Positions 27,255-35,587 of a stretch of DNA of 64,000 nt are shown here, one piece after another. The notes under the pieces are model-generated. The model saw only the letters and a program-made list of their open reading frames with translations. It did not search any database and was not told the origin of the DNA. The position numbers and the translations under genes are program-made. Within the stretch, counting starts at the first letter, position 1. Each line of letters begins with the position of its first letter. Source of the stretch: Alistipes sp. (GTDB taxonomy: Bacteria > Bacteroidota > Bacteroidia > Bacteroidales > Rikenellaceae); NCBI GenBank assembly GCA_017555695.1, contig JAFZFX010000009.1, positions 31,107 to 95,106 on the forward strand, read 5' to 3'.

Positions 27255-29195
27255 TTACAATGTCATCTTAACGAAAACCTCGATCGCCTGATACTCGGCC
27301 ATACCCAACAAATCGTAGAGGCGTGCAGTATTCTGCGTACGCTCCTCGGCACGCTGCCAGAACTCGCGGCTGTCATCACCAGGGAAGGGAACGATATCCT
27401 TCTGTGAGAGGTGACGATAGATGGCGTGACGCTTCTTGATAAGCTCGTCGGGGCTCAGAGGCACTGCCATATCAACCATATCGATATCCCACTCCATCCA
27501 GGCGCCACGATAGAGCCATACAACGCACTCGTTGAGCCACTCCTCGCCAGCATCCTTCAAACGGTAGAGAGCCTCCAGTACAGCCTCGGTGCAGACACGG
27601 TGAGTGCCGTGGGGGTCAGCCAAGTCGCCAGCCAAATAAACCTGGTGGGGCTTAACCTGCTGCAGCAACTCGGTGATAATCTCGATGTCCTTGTCAGTGC
27701 GCTGACCCTTCTTGATACCGCCAGTCTCGTAGAAAGGTAGGTTCAGGAAGTGAGCGTTGGTGTCGGGGTTCAGACCGAATGAGCGAACCGCAGCACGAGC
27801 CTCGGCACGACGGATAGCACCCTTCAGATTGAGCAGAGCGCGAGGCTCGGGGTCGCCCTTCTTCTTTGATGCGATAATCTGGCAAACCTCCTCCACGCGG
27901 TCACCGAAGCCAAGCTCGCGAGCTGAATCCATATGCTGAACCACTACATCGTCGTGAACGGCCACATTACCCGAAGTCTCGTAAGCCACATGCACATCGT
28001 GACCCTGCTCCACCAAACGGATGAATGTACCACCCATTGAAATCACATCATCATCGGGGTGGGGTGAGAATATAACAACACGCTTGGGGTAAGGTGTAGA
28101 TGCCACGGGACGAGTCGAATCGTCGGCGTTGGGCTTACCGCCGGGCCAACCGGTGATTGTATGCTGCAGGTCGTTGAAGACCTTGATGTTTACCTTGTCG
28201 TAGGTAGTCTCAACTGCGTCGAGCAACTCACCCAGAGAGTGCTCGATATAGTCATTGTATGTGAGCTTGAGGATGGGCTTCTCAACTACGCTGCACAACC
28301 AAAGCACAGCCTTACGCACCAGACGGGGAGTCCAGTTGCAGGGACCCACCAACCAGGGAGCCTTCTTAACTGTGAGGTTATCGGCTGCGGGGTCATCAAC
28401 CACGGCCTCGATAGCGGGATGGTTCTGGAGTGTAGATGCGGGGATAAGACGGCTTGCGTCACCCTCTACTACTTGCTTTATAACCTTGGCCTTATCCTCA
28501 CCCCAAGCCATCAACACGATACGCTTGGCGCTCATCACTGTGTTAAGACCCATCGTGATAGCCATCTTGGGTGTGTTGTCCACGCCGTTGAAGATACCAG
28601 CCTGAGCCTTGCGTGACTCGTAAGTGAGCTGTACCATTCGTGTTACAGACTTGATGTAAGAGCCAGGCTCGTTGAAGCCAATCTGACCCTTAACACCCAT
28701 ACCGATAACCATCAGGTCGATGTTGCGTGCCTTCTTATCGTACTCGGCGCAGTAAGCCGACACCTCCTCTACGGGAACATTGCCGTTGATGAGGTGGATA
28801 TTCTCGGGAAGAATATCTACATAGTTGAGCAAATCCTCGTGGATACGGTAGTTGCGGCTCTGAATCTCGCCACTGCCGATAGGATAGAACTCGTCGATGC
28901 TGTAGACCTCAACCTGTTTGAACGACACCTCGCCGCTCTTGTAACGCTCAACCAACTCGTTGTACAATCCGAGCGGAGTACGACCCGTAGTGAGACCCAA
29001 AGCGAAAAGACGACTCTCGCCCGAAGCCTGGTGGTCGTTGATAGCCTTCACAACGGTGTCGGCCACATACTTCACTCCGTCAGACTCTGTCTCGTAAACT
29101 GATGTAGGGATTTTCTCGTAACGGTGGATGATATCCTTGGGGATACCATTCAGCGCCAACCCTCCATCCTGAGGTAAAGAAAATTTCTTTTCCAT
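27255..29195 (-). CDS. Fusion of a NagB-like domain and a PIG-L/LmbE deacetylase domain
   Basis: A 646-residue fusion. Residues about 30-290 are NagB-like (GLTTGRTPLGLYNEL, YSIDEFYPIG, MGVKGQIGFNEPGS). Residues about 390-646 are PIG-L/LmbE-like (VVIFSPHPDDDVISMGG zinc motif; DPHGTHRVC with the third ligand His). The LmbE family usually deacetylates N-acetylglucosamine-type sugars, so the fusion may act on amino sugars with the adjacent nagB. In the NagB half the usual D-G-H is K-G-Q, so it probably cannot deaminate. Start ATG 29195 (MEKKFSLPQDG) is preferred over a codon 25 residues upstream, which would lead through an unlikely leader. Expected to be cytosolic. Confidence 0.87.
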   Translation of the reverse strand: MEKKFSLPQDGGLALNGIPKDIIHRYEKIPTSVYETESDGVKYVADTVVKAINDHQASGESRLFALGLTTGRTPLGLYNELVERYKSGEVSFKQVEVYSIDEFYPIGSGEIQSRNYRIHEDLLNYVDILPENIHLINGNVPVEEVSAYCAEYDKKARNIDLMVIGMGVKGQIGFNEPGSYIKSVTRMVQLTYESRKAQAGIFNGVDNTPKMAITMGLNTVMSAKRIVLMAWGEDKAKVIKQVVEGDASRLIPASTLQNHPAIEAVVDDPAADNLTVKKAPWLVGPCNWTPRLVRKAVLWLCSVVEKPILKLTYNDYIEHSLGELLDAVETTYDKVNIKVFNDLQHTITGWPGGKPNADDSTRPVASTPYPKRVVIFSPHPDDDVISMGGTFIRLVEQGHDVHVAYETSGNVAVHDDVVVQHMDSARELGFGDRVEEVCQIIASKKKGDPEPRALLNLKGAIRRAEARAAVRSFGLNPDTNAHFLNLPFYETGGIKKGQRTDKDIEIITELLQQVKPHQVYLAGDLADPHGTHRVCTEAVLEALYRLKDAGEEWLNECVVWLYRGAWMEWDIDMVDMAVPLSPDELIKKRHAIYRHLSQKDIVPFPGDDSREFWQRAEERTQNTARLYDLLGMAEYQAIEVFVKMTL

Positions 29196-29277
29196 AAAGT
29201 ATATTTCAATTAACAATTTATTAGTTCTTTCGGCTCCATTGGCCCACCTTAAAAACGACGAGGGGCACATATCATTG

Positions 29278-29285
29278 CAAATTTA
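29278..29285 (-). promoter_or_regulatory. -7 element of the NagB/PIG-L, nagB, deoD operon
   Basis: TAAATTTG on the minus strand is an exact TAnnTTTG, 83 bases before the chosen start codon. No clear TTTG at -33. The 289-base gap 29196-29484 otherwise holds only this and the divergent promoter at 29444. Confidence 0.55.
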
Positions 29286-29443
29286 GAAATATTTTTTCTT
29301 TTTGCGCTCCATTTTAGGTACAAAAATTAAGCGTCTGCAAAACTTTTTTCACCCTTACGACCACACCCGACACACAATCGTCACAAAATGATATTACGAA
29401 GCAAAATATCGAAGATATGGTTCCGTTTTTCGAGCTATTTTCT

Positions 29444-29451
29444 TATATTTG
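29444..29451 (+). promoter_or_regulatory. -7 element of the omega-amidase/ior operon
   Basis: TATATTTG is an exact TAnnTTTG located 33 bases before the ATG at 29485. The -33 region is poor. It runs divergently from the amino-sugar operon. Confidence 0.55.
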
Positions 29452-29484
29452 CATGATTAAGATTTGCGAAAAATCACTTTAGAG

Positions 29485-30234
29485 ATGAAAGTAACCATTC
29501 TTCAACGCGATATAGCGTGGGCCGACCCCGCAACAAACCGAGAGCTAACAGACCAGGCCATCGACCGAAATCCTGGCGCAGATATCTATGTGCTGCCCGA
29601 GATGTTCTCGACTGGTTTCTGCACCCAGCCCGAGGGCATAGCCGAGAGCAACAATAGCGACACACTAAAGTGGATGCAGCGTAAGGCCGCCGCAACCAAC
29701 GCCGCCATTGCGGGCAGCGTAGCAGTCGTTGAGGATGGACGCTACTACAACCGTTTTTACTTTGTAAAGCCCGACGGCGAGGTCGAACATTATGACAAGA
29801 AGCATCTATTCACCTACGGCGGCGAGCACAAGCGTTTCACTGCGGGCGATAGACGCGTGGTGGTGGAGTTTCGCGGAGTTCGCATCCTGCTGGAGGTGTG
29901 CTACGACCTTCGCTTCCCCATCTGGGCACGCAACCGTGGCGACTATGATATGATTCTCTATGTAGCAAGCTGGCCGACACCTCGCGTCGAGGCTTGGAGC
30001 GCATTGCTGGTGGCTCGAGCTATCGAGAATCAGTGCTATGTGGCGGGTGTGAACCGCGTGGGCACCGACCCCTCGTGCGAATATTGCGGCGGCAGCGTCA
30101 TCATCGATCCCTACGGCCGACGCATTGCCGAGTGCGAAAGAGGCAAAGAGTGCGAGGCTACAGCCGAGATAGATATGACAGCATTGGAGGCTTTCCGCGA
30201 AAAGTTCCCCGTGCTGAAGGATTCAGATATTTAG
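29485..30234 (+). CDS. Nitrilase-family amidohydrolase (omega-amidase, YafV/Nit2-like)
   Basis: C-N hydrolase likely to deamidate 2-oxoglutaramate or 2-oxosuccinamate, the by-products of glutamine or asparagine transaminases. The catalytic triad is visible: Glu in VLPEMFSTGF near residue 40, Lys in HYDKKHLFTYGGE near 106, and Cys in RILLEVCYDLRFPIWAR near 142. At 249 aa it is standard. ATG 29485 (MKVTILQRD) replaces an upstream TTG that would overlap the promoter region. It heads an operon with iorAB and an aminotransferase, which fits removal of the transaminase product. Confidence 0.87.
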   Translation: MKVTILQRDIAWADPATNRELTDQAIDRNPGADIYVLPEMFSTGFCTQPEGIAESNNSDTLKWMQRKAAATNAAIAGSVAVVEDGRYYNRFYFVKPDGEVEHYDKKHLFTYGGEHKRFTAGDRRVVVEFRGVRILLEVCYDLRFPIWARNRGDYDMILYVASWPTPRVEAWSALLVARAIENQCYVAGVNRVGTDPSCEYCGGSVIIDPYGRRIAECERGKECEATAEIDMTALEAFREKFPVLKDSDI

Positions 30235-30247
30235 CAAAAGAAGAGAT

Positions 30248-31843
30248 ATGATTTCAAAGAGATTACTTTTGGGCGATGAGGCTATAGCCTTGGGTGCCGT
30301 TCACGCTGGAATAAGTGGCGTGTACGCATACCCTGGCACGCCCTCAACCGAGATAACAGAGTTTATTCAGAGCAACGCCCCCGAGGTGCGTAGCCGTTGG
30401 TGCACCAACGAGAAGACCGCAATGGAGGCCGCGCTCGGCATGTCATACGCAGGCAAGCGTGCGCTGGTGTGCATGAAGCATGTGGGTATGAATGTTGCAG
30501 CCGATGCGTTTGTCAATTCGGCTATCACAGGCGTGAACGGAGGCCTGGTGGTGCTGGCTGCCGATGACCCCTCGATGCACTCATCACAAAACGAGCAGGA
30601 CTCACGCTTCTATGGCAAGTTCGCAATGATTCCCATCCTTGAGCCCTCATCACAGCAAGAGGCCTACGATATGATGCCCTACGCATTCTCGCTCTCGGAG
30701 CAGATGCGACTGCCCGTACTGATGCGCGTGGTGACACGCCTGGCTCACTCGCGTGCTGGCGTGCAAGTCACTACCCCCATTGCACAGAACGCTCTCAACC
30801 CCGACAACGAGCGCACACATTGGGTACTGCTCCCTGGCAACGCACGCCGACAGTACGCCTCACTCGTTGAGAAGCAGCCGCAGCTGGATAAGTCAGCCGA
30901 GACATCGCCTTACAACAGACTACACACCGCCAACAACGCCACTATGGGCGTGATTGCCTGCGGAATAGCATATAACTATGTGATGGAGAACGAGCCGCTG
31001 AAGCGTGGCATCTCTGTGTTGAAGGTATCGCAATACCCTCTGCCCGAGAAGACTATCAAGGAGTTTGCCGCATCGGTAGATACGCTTCTTATCGCCGAGG
31101 ATGGCCAACCCGTAGCCGAGGAGCAGATTAGGGCTATGCTCGGTGCGGAGTACAACCTGCGTGGCCGCCTCAACGGAGCCCTGCCCCGTATGGGTGAGCT
31201 TACACCCGACTGCGTAGGCGCAGCCTTGGGCGTGGAGGCTACAACTTCGTTTGCCGCATCGAATGGTGTCGTTGCCCGTCCGCCCGCACTGTGTCAGGGT
31301 TGCGGTCACCGCGATGTGTATGATGCGCTGAACAAGGTGGCGGCCGAGTATGCCGACGCTCGCATCTTTGGCGACATCGGCTGTTACACACTGGGCGCAC
31401 TGCCTCCGTTCCGAGCCATCGACTCTTGCGTGGATATGGGCGCATCAATCACTATGGCCAAGGGTGCTGCCGACGCTGGCGTTCACCCCGCCATTGCCGT
31501 TATCGGCGACTCAACATTCACCCACTCGGGAATGACAGGCCTGTTGGATGCCATCAACGACAAGGCCAACATCACGGTAATCATCTCCGACAACCTGACA
31601 ACGGCTATGACCGGAGGTCAGGACTCGGCTGGCACAAACAAGTTCGAGGCCATCTGCCTTGGTTTGGGTGTGGAGCCCGAGCATCTGCATGTGGTTACAC
31701 CCCTGCCCAAGAATATGGAGCAGATTACACAAATCATTCGCGACGAAATCGAGTACAAGGGTGTATCGGTGATTATTCCCCGCCGCGAGTGCATACAGAC
31801 ATTGAATCGTAAATTACGCCAAAAAAGAGCACAGGAGCAATGA
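30248..31843 (+). CDS. iorA: Indolepyruvate:ferredoxin oxidoreductase alpha subunit, short form
   Basis: ThDP enzyme subunit interconverting aryl pyruvates (indolepyruvate, phenylpyruvate) and aryl-acetyl-CoA with ferredoxin. The N-terminal pyrimidine-binding half starts LLLGDEAIALGAVHAGISGVYAYPGTPSTE (motif region 4-33), and the ThDP site is LCQGCGHRDVYDAL then GDIGCYTLG near residues 355-385. At 531 aa it stops at VIIPRRECIQTL and lacks the C-terminal two-cluster ferredoxin-like domain of archaeal IorA. Stop codon overlaps the iorB start by 4 bases (ATGA). Confidence 0.92.
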   Translation: MISKRLLLGDEAIALGAVHAGISGVYAYPGTPSTEITEFIQSNAPEVRSRWCTNEKTAMEAALGMSYAGKRALVCMKHVGMNVAADAFVNSAITGVNGGLVVLAADDPSMHSSQNEQDSRFYGKFAMIPILEPSSQQEAYDMMPYAFSLSEQMRLPVLMRVVTRLAHSRAGVQVTTPIAQNALNPDNERTHWVLLPGNARRQYASLVEKQPQLDKSAETSPYNRLHTANNATMGVIACGIAYNYVMENEPLKRGISVLKVSQYPLPEKTIKEFAASVDTLLIAEDGQPVAEEQIRAMLGAEYNLRGRLNGALPRMGELTPDCVGAALGVEATTSFAASNGVVARPPALCQGCGHRDVYDALNKVAAEYADARIFGDIGCYTLGALPPFRAIDSCVDMGASITMAKGAADAGVHPAIAVIGDSTFTHSGMTGLLDAINDKANITVIISDNLTTAMTGGQDSAGTNKFEAICLGLGVEPEHLHVVTPLPKNMEQITQIIRDEIEYKGVSVIIPRRECIQTLNRKLRQKRAQEQ

Positions 31844-32415
31844 AAAAAGATATAATTCTATCTGGCGTGGGCGGACAGGGTATCCTGACCATCGCCACAA
31901 TCATAGGTGATGCCGCAGCCGAGGCGGGCATCAACCTCAAGCAGGCCGAGGTACACGGCATGAGCCAGCGCGGCGGAGATGTGCAGTCTAATCTGCGCCT
32001 CTCGACCGAGGAGATTTACTCCGATCTGATTAAGCAGGGTGCTGCCGATATGATTATCTCGATGGAGCCGATGGAGGCTCTGCGCTACCTGCCCTACCTG
32101 AGCAGCGAGGGCGTGATAGTCACATCATCACACCCTTTCAAGAATATCCCCAACTACCCAGACGAGGAGGCGCTCTATGCGGCGCTGAACTCGCTCTGTA
32201 GCGTATCGATTCTCCCAATCGAGGATTTGGCCAAGCAGAACAACATCCCCAAGTGTGCAAATGTACTACTATTGGGTATGGCTGCAAAGTATTTAGAGAT
32301 TCTCTCGCCCGAGCAGTTGCGTGAGAGCATCAAGCGCGTATTCTCGTCAAAGGGAGAAAAGGTGGTTGAGATGAACTGCCAGGCATTTGATATTGGACTC
32401 AATTCGGTGAAATAA
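31840..32415 (+). CDS. iorB: Indolepyruvate:ferredoxin oxidoreductase beta subunit
   Basis: Gamma-type (KorC/POR gamma-like) subunit, 191 aa, that completes the ThDP oxidoreductase with IorA. Signatures are LSGVGGQGILTIATIIGDAA at the start (glycine loop) and AEVHGMSQRGGDVQSNLRLS near residue 40. Coupled to iorA by an ATGA overlap. No Fe-S motif is present here either, so electron transfer must use an outside partner. Confidence 0.93.
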   Translation: MKKDIILSGVGGQGILTIATIIGDAAAEAGINLKQAEVHGMSQRGGDVQSNLRLSTEEIYSDLIKQGAADMIISMEPMEALRYLPYLSSEGVIVTSSHPFKNIPNYPDEEALYAALNSLCSVSILPIEDLAKQNNIPKCANVLLLGMAAKYLEILSPEQLRESIKRVFSSKGEKVVEMNCQAFDIGLNSVK

Positions 32416-32425
32416 CTACGGGCGT

Positions 32426-33739
32426 ATGAAGATTTTTAGCGAAGAGTTGGTAGCCAAAGCGGTGAAGGAGTCGCACATTGCCGACCTCTCACAAGCCACC
32501 ATCGGCGAGGTATTGCTCGTGGCGCAATATCTTGAGCGCGAGACAGGTATTCCCTTCATCCGTATGGATCAAGGCTCACCTGGACTACCCGTAAACCGAT
32601 TCGGCGTTGAGGCCGAGAAGGCCGCCCTCGACCGAGGCGTAGGCTCGCAGTACCCTGCAGCGGCGGGTGTACCCGAACTGAAGAGCGAGGCCTCGCGATT
32701 CGTGAAGGCGTTTCTCAATGTAGATATCTCGGCTCGTGCCTGCGTGCCCACAGTGGGTAGTGTGGCGGGCTCGTTCGGAGCATTCATCGCCTGCACACAG
32801 CGCATCCCCGAGAAGAACAAGGTGCTTTTCATCGACCCTGGTTTCCCGATTCAGAAGTCGCAACTAAGAGTAATCGGCGCCGACTGGGTGGAGTTCGACA
32901 TCTACCACCATCGTGGCAAGGCTCTGCGTGCCAAGCTCGAGCAGATGCTCGCTGCGGGCGACATTGCCGCCATCGTCTACTCCAACCCCAACAACCCTGC
33001 GTGGATATGCCTGGAGGATGAGGAGTTGAAAATCATCGGCGAGTTGGCTACCGAACACGATGTAATCGTCATCGAGGACTTGGCATACTTCTGTATGGAC
33101 TTCCGTCAGGATCTGGGCCACCCCTTCGAGCCGCCCTATCCGCCTACGGTAGCACACTACACCGACAACTATATATTGATGCTATCGTCATCAAAGATAT
33201 TCAGCTATGCGGGACAGCGTATGGCCCTGACCTGCATCAGCGACAAACTCTTCGACCGACAGTTCCCCGCCCTGGCCGCACGATATAAGGATGCGGGCGT
33301 ATTTGGTCAGACGCTCATAGCCTCGATACTCTATATGATTACATCGGGCTGCACCGCCTCGACACAATATGCCTATGCCGAGATGTTGCGTCTGGCGACC
33401 GATGGCGAGATTAACTTCGTAGAGGACACACGCGAATATGCCGTTCGTGCCGAACGAATGAAAAAAATCTTCACCGACAACGGCTTCCACATCGTCTATG
33501 ATAGCGATGTGACACAGAAGGTGGGCGACGGATTCTTCTTCACCATCGGCTACGGCAAGATGAGCGGTGGCGAACTACTGAAGGAGTTGCTCTACTATGG
33601 CGTGAGCAGCATTTCGCTCTCGACAACTGGCAGCGAGCAGCAAGGCGTGAGAGCCTGCACATCGCGTATGCGAGAGGATTTGTACGAGGTGATGGAGTCA
33701 AGAATCAAGGCCTTCAACGAGGACCATCCCCTCGATTAG
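32426..33739 (+). CDS. Pyridoxal phosphate-dependent aminotransferase class I/II
   Basis: A 437-residue fold-type I transaminase. Visible are MDQGSPGLPVNRFGVEA at the N-terminal substrate loop, IVYSNPNNPAWICL (cofactor Asn) near residue 190, VIEDLAYFCMD (Asp for the pyridine N) near 218, and SSSKIFSYAGQRMALTC (Schiff-base Lys in SSSKIFSYAGQR) near 255. Substrate is not readable, but position after iorAB suggests an aromatic amino acid / aryl pyruvate pair. Confidence 0.87.
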   Translation: MKIFSEELVAKAVKESHIADLSQATIGEVLLVAQYLERETGIPFIRMDQGSPGLPVNRFGVEAEKAALDRGVGSQYPAAAGVPELKSEASRFVKAFLNVDISARACVPTVGSVAGSFGAFIACTQRIPEKNKVLFIDPGFPIQKSQLRVIGADWVEFDIYHHRGKALRAKLEQMLAAGDIAAIVYSNPNNPAWICLEDEELKIIGELATEHDVIVIEDLAYFCMDFRQDLGHPFEPPYPPTVAHYTDNYILMLSSSKIFSYAGQRMALTCISDKLFDRQFPALAARYKDAGVFGQTLIASILYMITSGCTASTQYAYAEMLRLATDGEINFVEDTREYAVRAERMKKIFTDNGFHIVYDSDVTQKVGDGFFFTIGYGKMSGGELLKELLYYGVSSISLSTTGSEQQGVRACTSRMREDLYEVMESRIKAFNEDHPLD

Positions 33740-33779
33740 AGTTAGAATTAATTAGGAATGAGAATAAAACTATTGAACT

Positions 33780-35081
33780 ATGATTTGGAACCCAAACAAA
33801 GAGTGTATGAGCCGCGACGAGATGCACGCGTTGCAGAGTAAGCGGTTGCAAAAACTTGTAACTTATGTCTATCACAATGTGCCCTTCTACCGCAACAAGA
33901 TGCAGCAGATGGATATAGCACCCGAGGATATCAATACAATCGACGACATCACAAAGTTGCCCTTCACCACTAAGCAGGATTTGCGCGACAACTACCCCTA
34001 CGGTCTGCAGGCGGCACCCGCATCGGAGATTGTGCGTGTACACGCATCGTCGGGCACTACGGGTAACCCCACCATTGTGGGCTACACACGCAAGGACTTG
34101 GCCGTATGGTCGGAGGTGATGACCCGCTGTCTAACAGCCTATGGCGTGACACGCGACGACACCTTCTCGGTGAGCTACGGCTACGGACTCTTCACGGGTG
34201 GTCTGGGCGCACACTACGGCGTTGAGAATTTGGGAGCAACAGTTGTCCCCACATCTACGGGTAATACCGAGAAGCACATCCGCCTGATTCGCGACCTGAA
34301 AATTTCGGGTATCGCCTGCACACCCTCGTATGCGCTCTACCTCGCCGAGTCACTCGAGAAGATGGGACTCACGAAGGACGATATAGGTCTTCGCATCGGT
34401 GCTTTTGGTGCCGAGCCCTGGACCGAGAATATGCGTAAGGAGATCGAGGAGCGTCTGGGCTTGAAGGGATACAACATCTACGGTTTGAGCGAGATTATGG
34501 GCCCTGGTGTATCGTATGAGTGTTCAGAGCAGAACGGCTCACACATCTGCGAGGACCACTTCTACCCCGAAATCATCAACCCCGACACATTGGAGCAGTT
34601 GCCCTATGGCGAGCAGGGTGAGTTGGTATTCACCACGCTGACAAAGGAGGGTATGCCGCTGTTGCGTTACCGCACCAAGGACCTCTGTACACTTATGGAT
34701 GGTCAATGCGCCTGTGGTCGTACGGCTGTGCGTATGAGCCGCATCGTGGGTCGTAGCGACGATATGCTCATCATTCGCGGTATCAATGTATTCCCCTCAC
34801 AGGTCGAGAGCGTCATCCTCGAGATGCCCGAGTTCGAGCCGCAGTATATGCTCATCGTGGATCGCGAGAACAACCTCGACACTCTGCAGGTGCAGGTTGA
34901 GGTGCGCCGCGACTTCTTCAGCGACGACATCGGCCGTATGCTGCAGATGAAGAAGGGTCTGGCCGACCGCCTGAAGAGTGTACTCTCTATCGGCGTGGAT
35001 GTACGACTGATGGAGCCCAACAGCATCGAGCGTAGCCAGGGCAAGGGCCGCCATGTGATTGACAAGCGAGTTTTGAAATAA
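33780..35081 (+). CDS. paaK: Phenylacetate-CoA ligase family (aryl-acetate:CoA ligase)
   Basis: Adenylate-forming ligase that activates phenylacetate, indoleacetate or similar acids to CoA thioesters. At 433 aa it has PaaK-type motifs: VHASSGTTGNPTIVGYT (ATP loop) near residue 85, YNIYGLSEIMGPGVSYEC near 235, LLRYRTKDLC near 300, and IIRGINVFPSQVES near 330. Within the iorAB operon it either reclaims arylacetates or, in reverse, yields ATP from aryl-acetyl-CoA. Both directions are documented for this enzyme pair in anaerobes. Confidence 0.92.
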   Translation: MIWNPNKECMSRDEMHALQSKRLQKLVTYVYHNVPFYRNKMQQMDIAPEDINTIDDITKLPFTTKQDLRDNYPYGLQAAPASEIVRVHASSGTTGNPTIVGYTRKDLAVWSEVMTRCLTAYGVTRDDTFSVSYGYGLFTGGLGAHYGVENLGATVVPTSTGNTEKHIRLIRDLKISGIACTPSYALYLAESLEKMGLTKDDIGLRIGAFGAEPWTENMRKEIEERLGLKGYNIYGLSEIMGPGVSYECSEQNGSHICEDHFYPEIINPDTLEQLPYGEQGELVFTTLTKEGMPLLRYRTKDLCTLMDGQCACGRTAVRMSRIVGRSDDMLIIRGINVFPSQVESVILEMPEFEPQYMLIVDRENNLDTLQVQVEVRRDFFSDDIGRMLQMKKGLADRLKSVLSIGVDVRLMEPNSIERSQGKGRHVIDKRVLK

Positions 35082-35096
35082 CAAATACCTGAAAAT

Positions 35097-35507
35097 ATGA
35101 CTATCAAACAATTATCCATTTTCCTGGAGAACAAGACAGGTCGCATCAACGAGGTTACGAAGATTTTGGGCCGTCACGGCATCAGCATGCAGGCTTTCTC
35201 TATGGCCGAGACTACCGAATTTGGCATACTACGATTGATAGTTGCCGATGTGGATAAGGCTGTCGAGATTCTGCGTGCGGAGAACTTCGCCGTGATGCTC
35301 ACGGATGTTATCTGCATCAAGTGTTCAAACGAGGCTGGTGCGCTGGCGACAATTCTGGAGCATCTGGCCGAGAAGGATGTATTCATCGAGTATATGTACG
35401 CCTTCTCTGAGGGCAACACAGCGAGCGTAGTTATCCGTCCGACCGATGTGGAGCGCTGCGTAGAGGTATTGCAGCACTGCCAATGCAGTCTGCTGAACAT
35501 CGGTTAA
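35097..35507 (+). CDS. Tandem ACT domain protein
   Basis: A 136-residue protein of two ACT modules (about 4-66 and 70-136): QLSIFLENKTGRINEVTKIL, then ICIKCSNEAGALATILEHL. ACT pairs bind amino acids as regulators. Such proteins accompany paaK/iorAB in many anaerobes, so an aromatic amino acid ligand is likely but not shown. It lies 15 bases after paaK and precedes a terminator. Confidence 0.87.
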   Translation: MTIKQLSIFLENKTGRINEVTKILGRHGISMQAFSMAETTEFGILRLIVADVDKAVEILRAENFAVMLTDVICIKCSNEAGALATILEHLAEKDVFIEYMYAFSEGNTASVVIRPTDVERCVEVLQHCQCSLLNIG

Positions 35508-35533
35508 TGCCGAGCCGACTTTCACAAAAAAAT

Positions 35534-35573
35534 GGGGTTGTCTAACAAATCTGTCTGACAACCCCAATTTTAT
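35534..35573. terminator. Bidirectional terminator, GGGGTTGTC family
   Basis: Arms GGGGTTGTC and GACAACCCC (9 bp), 14-base loop, T-rich tail AATTTTATTT and preceding A-run. It serves the ACT gene (+) and the DUF4861 gene (-). It shares arms and several loop bases with those at 6354 and 58490. Confidence 0.86.
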
Positions 35574-35587
35574 TTATATATCGCTAC

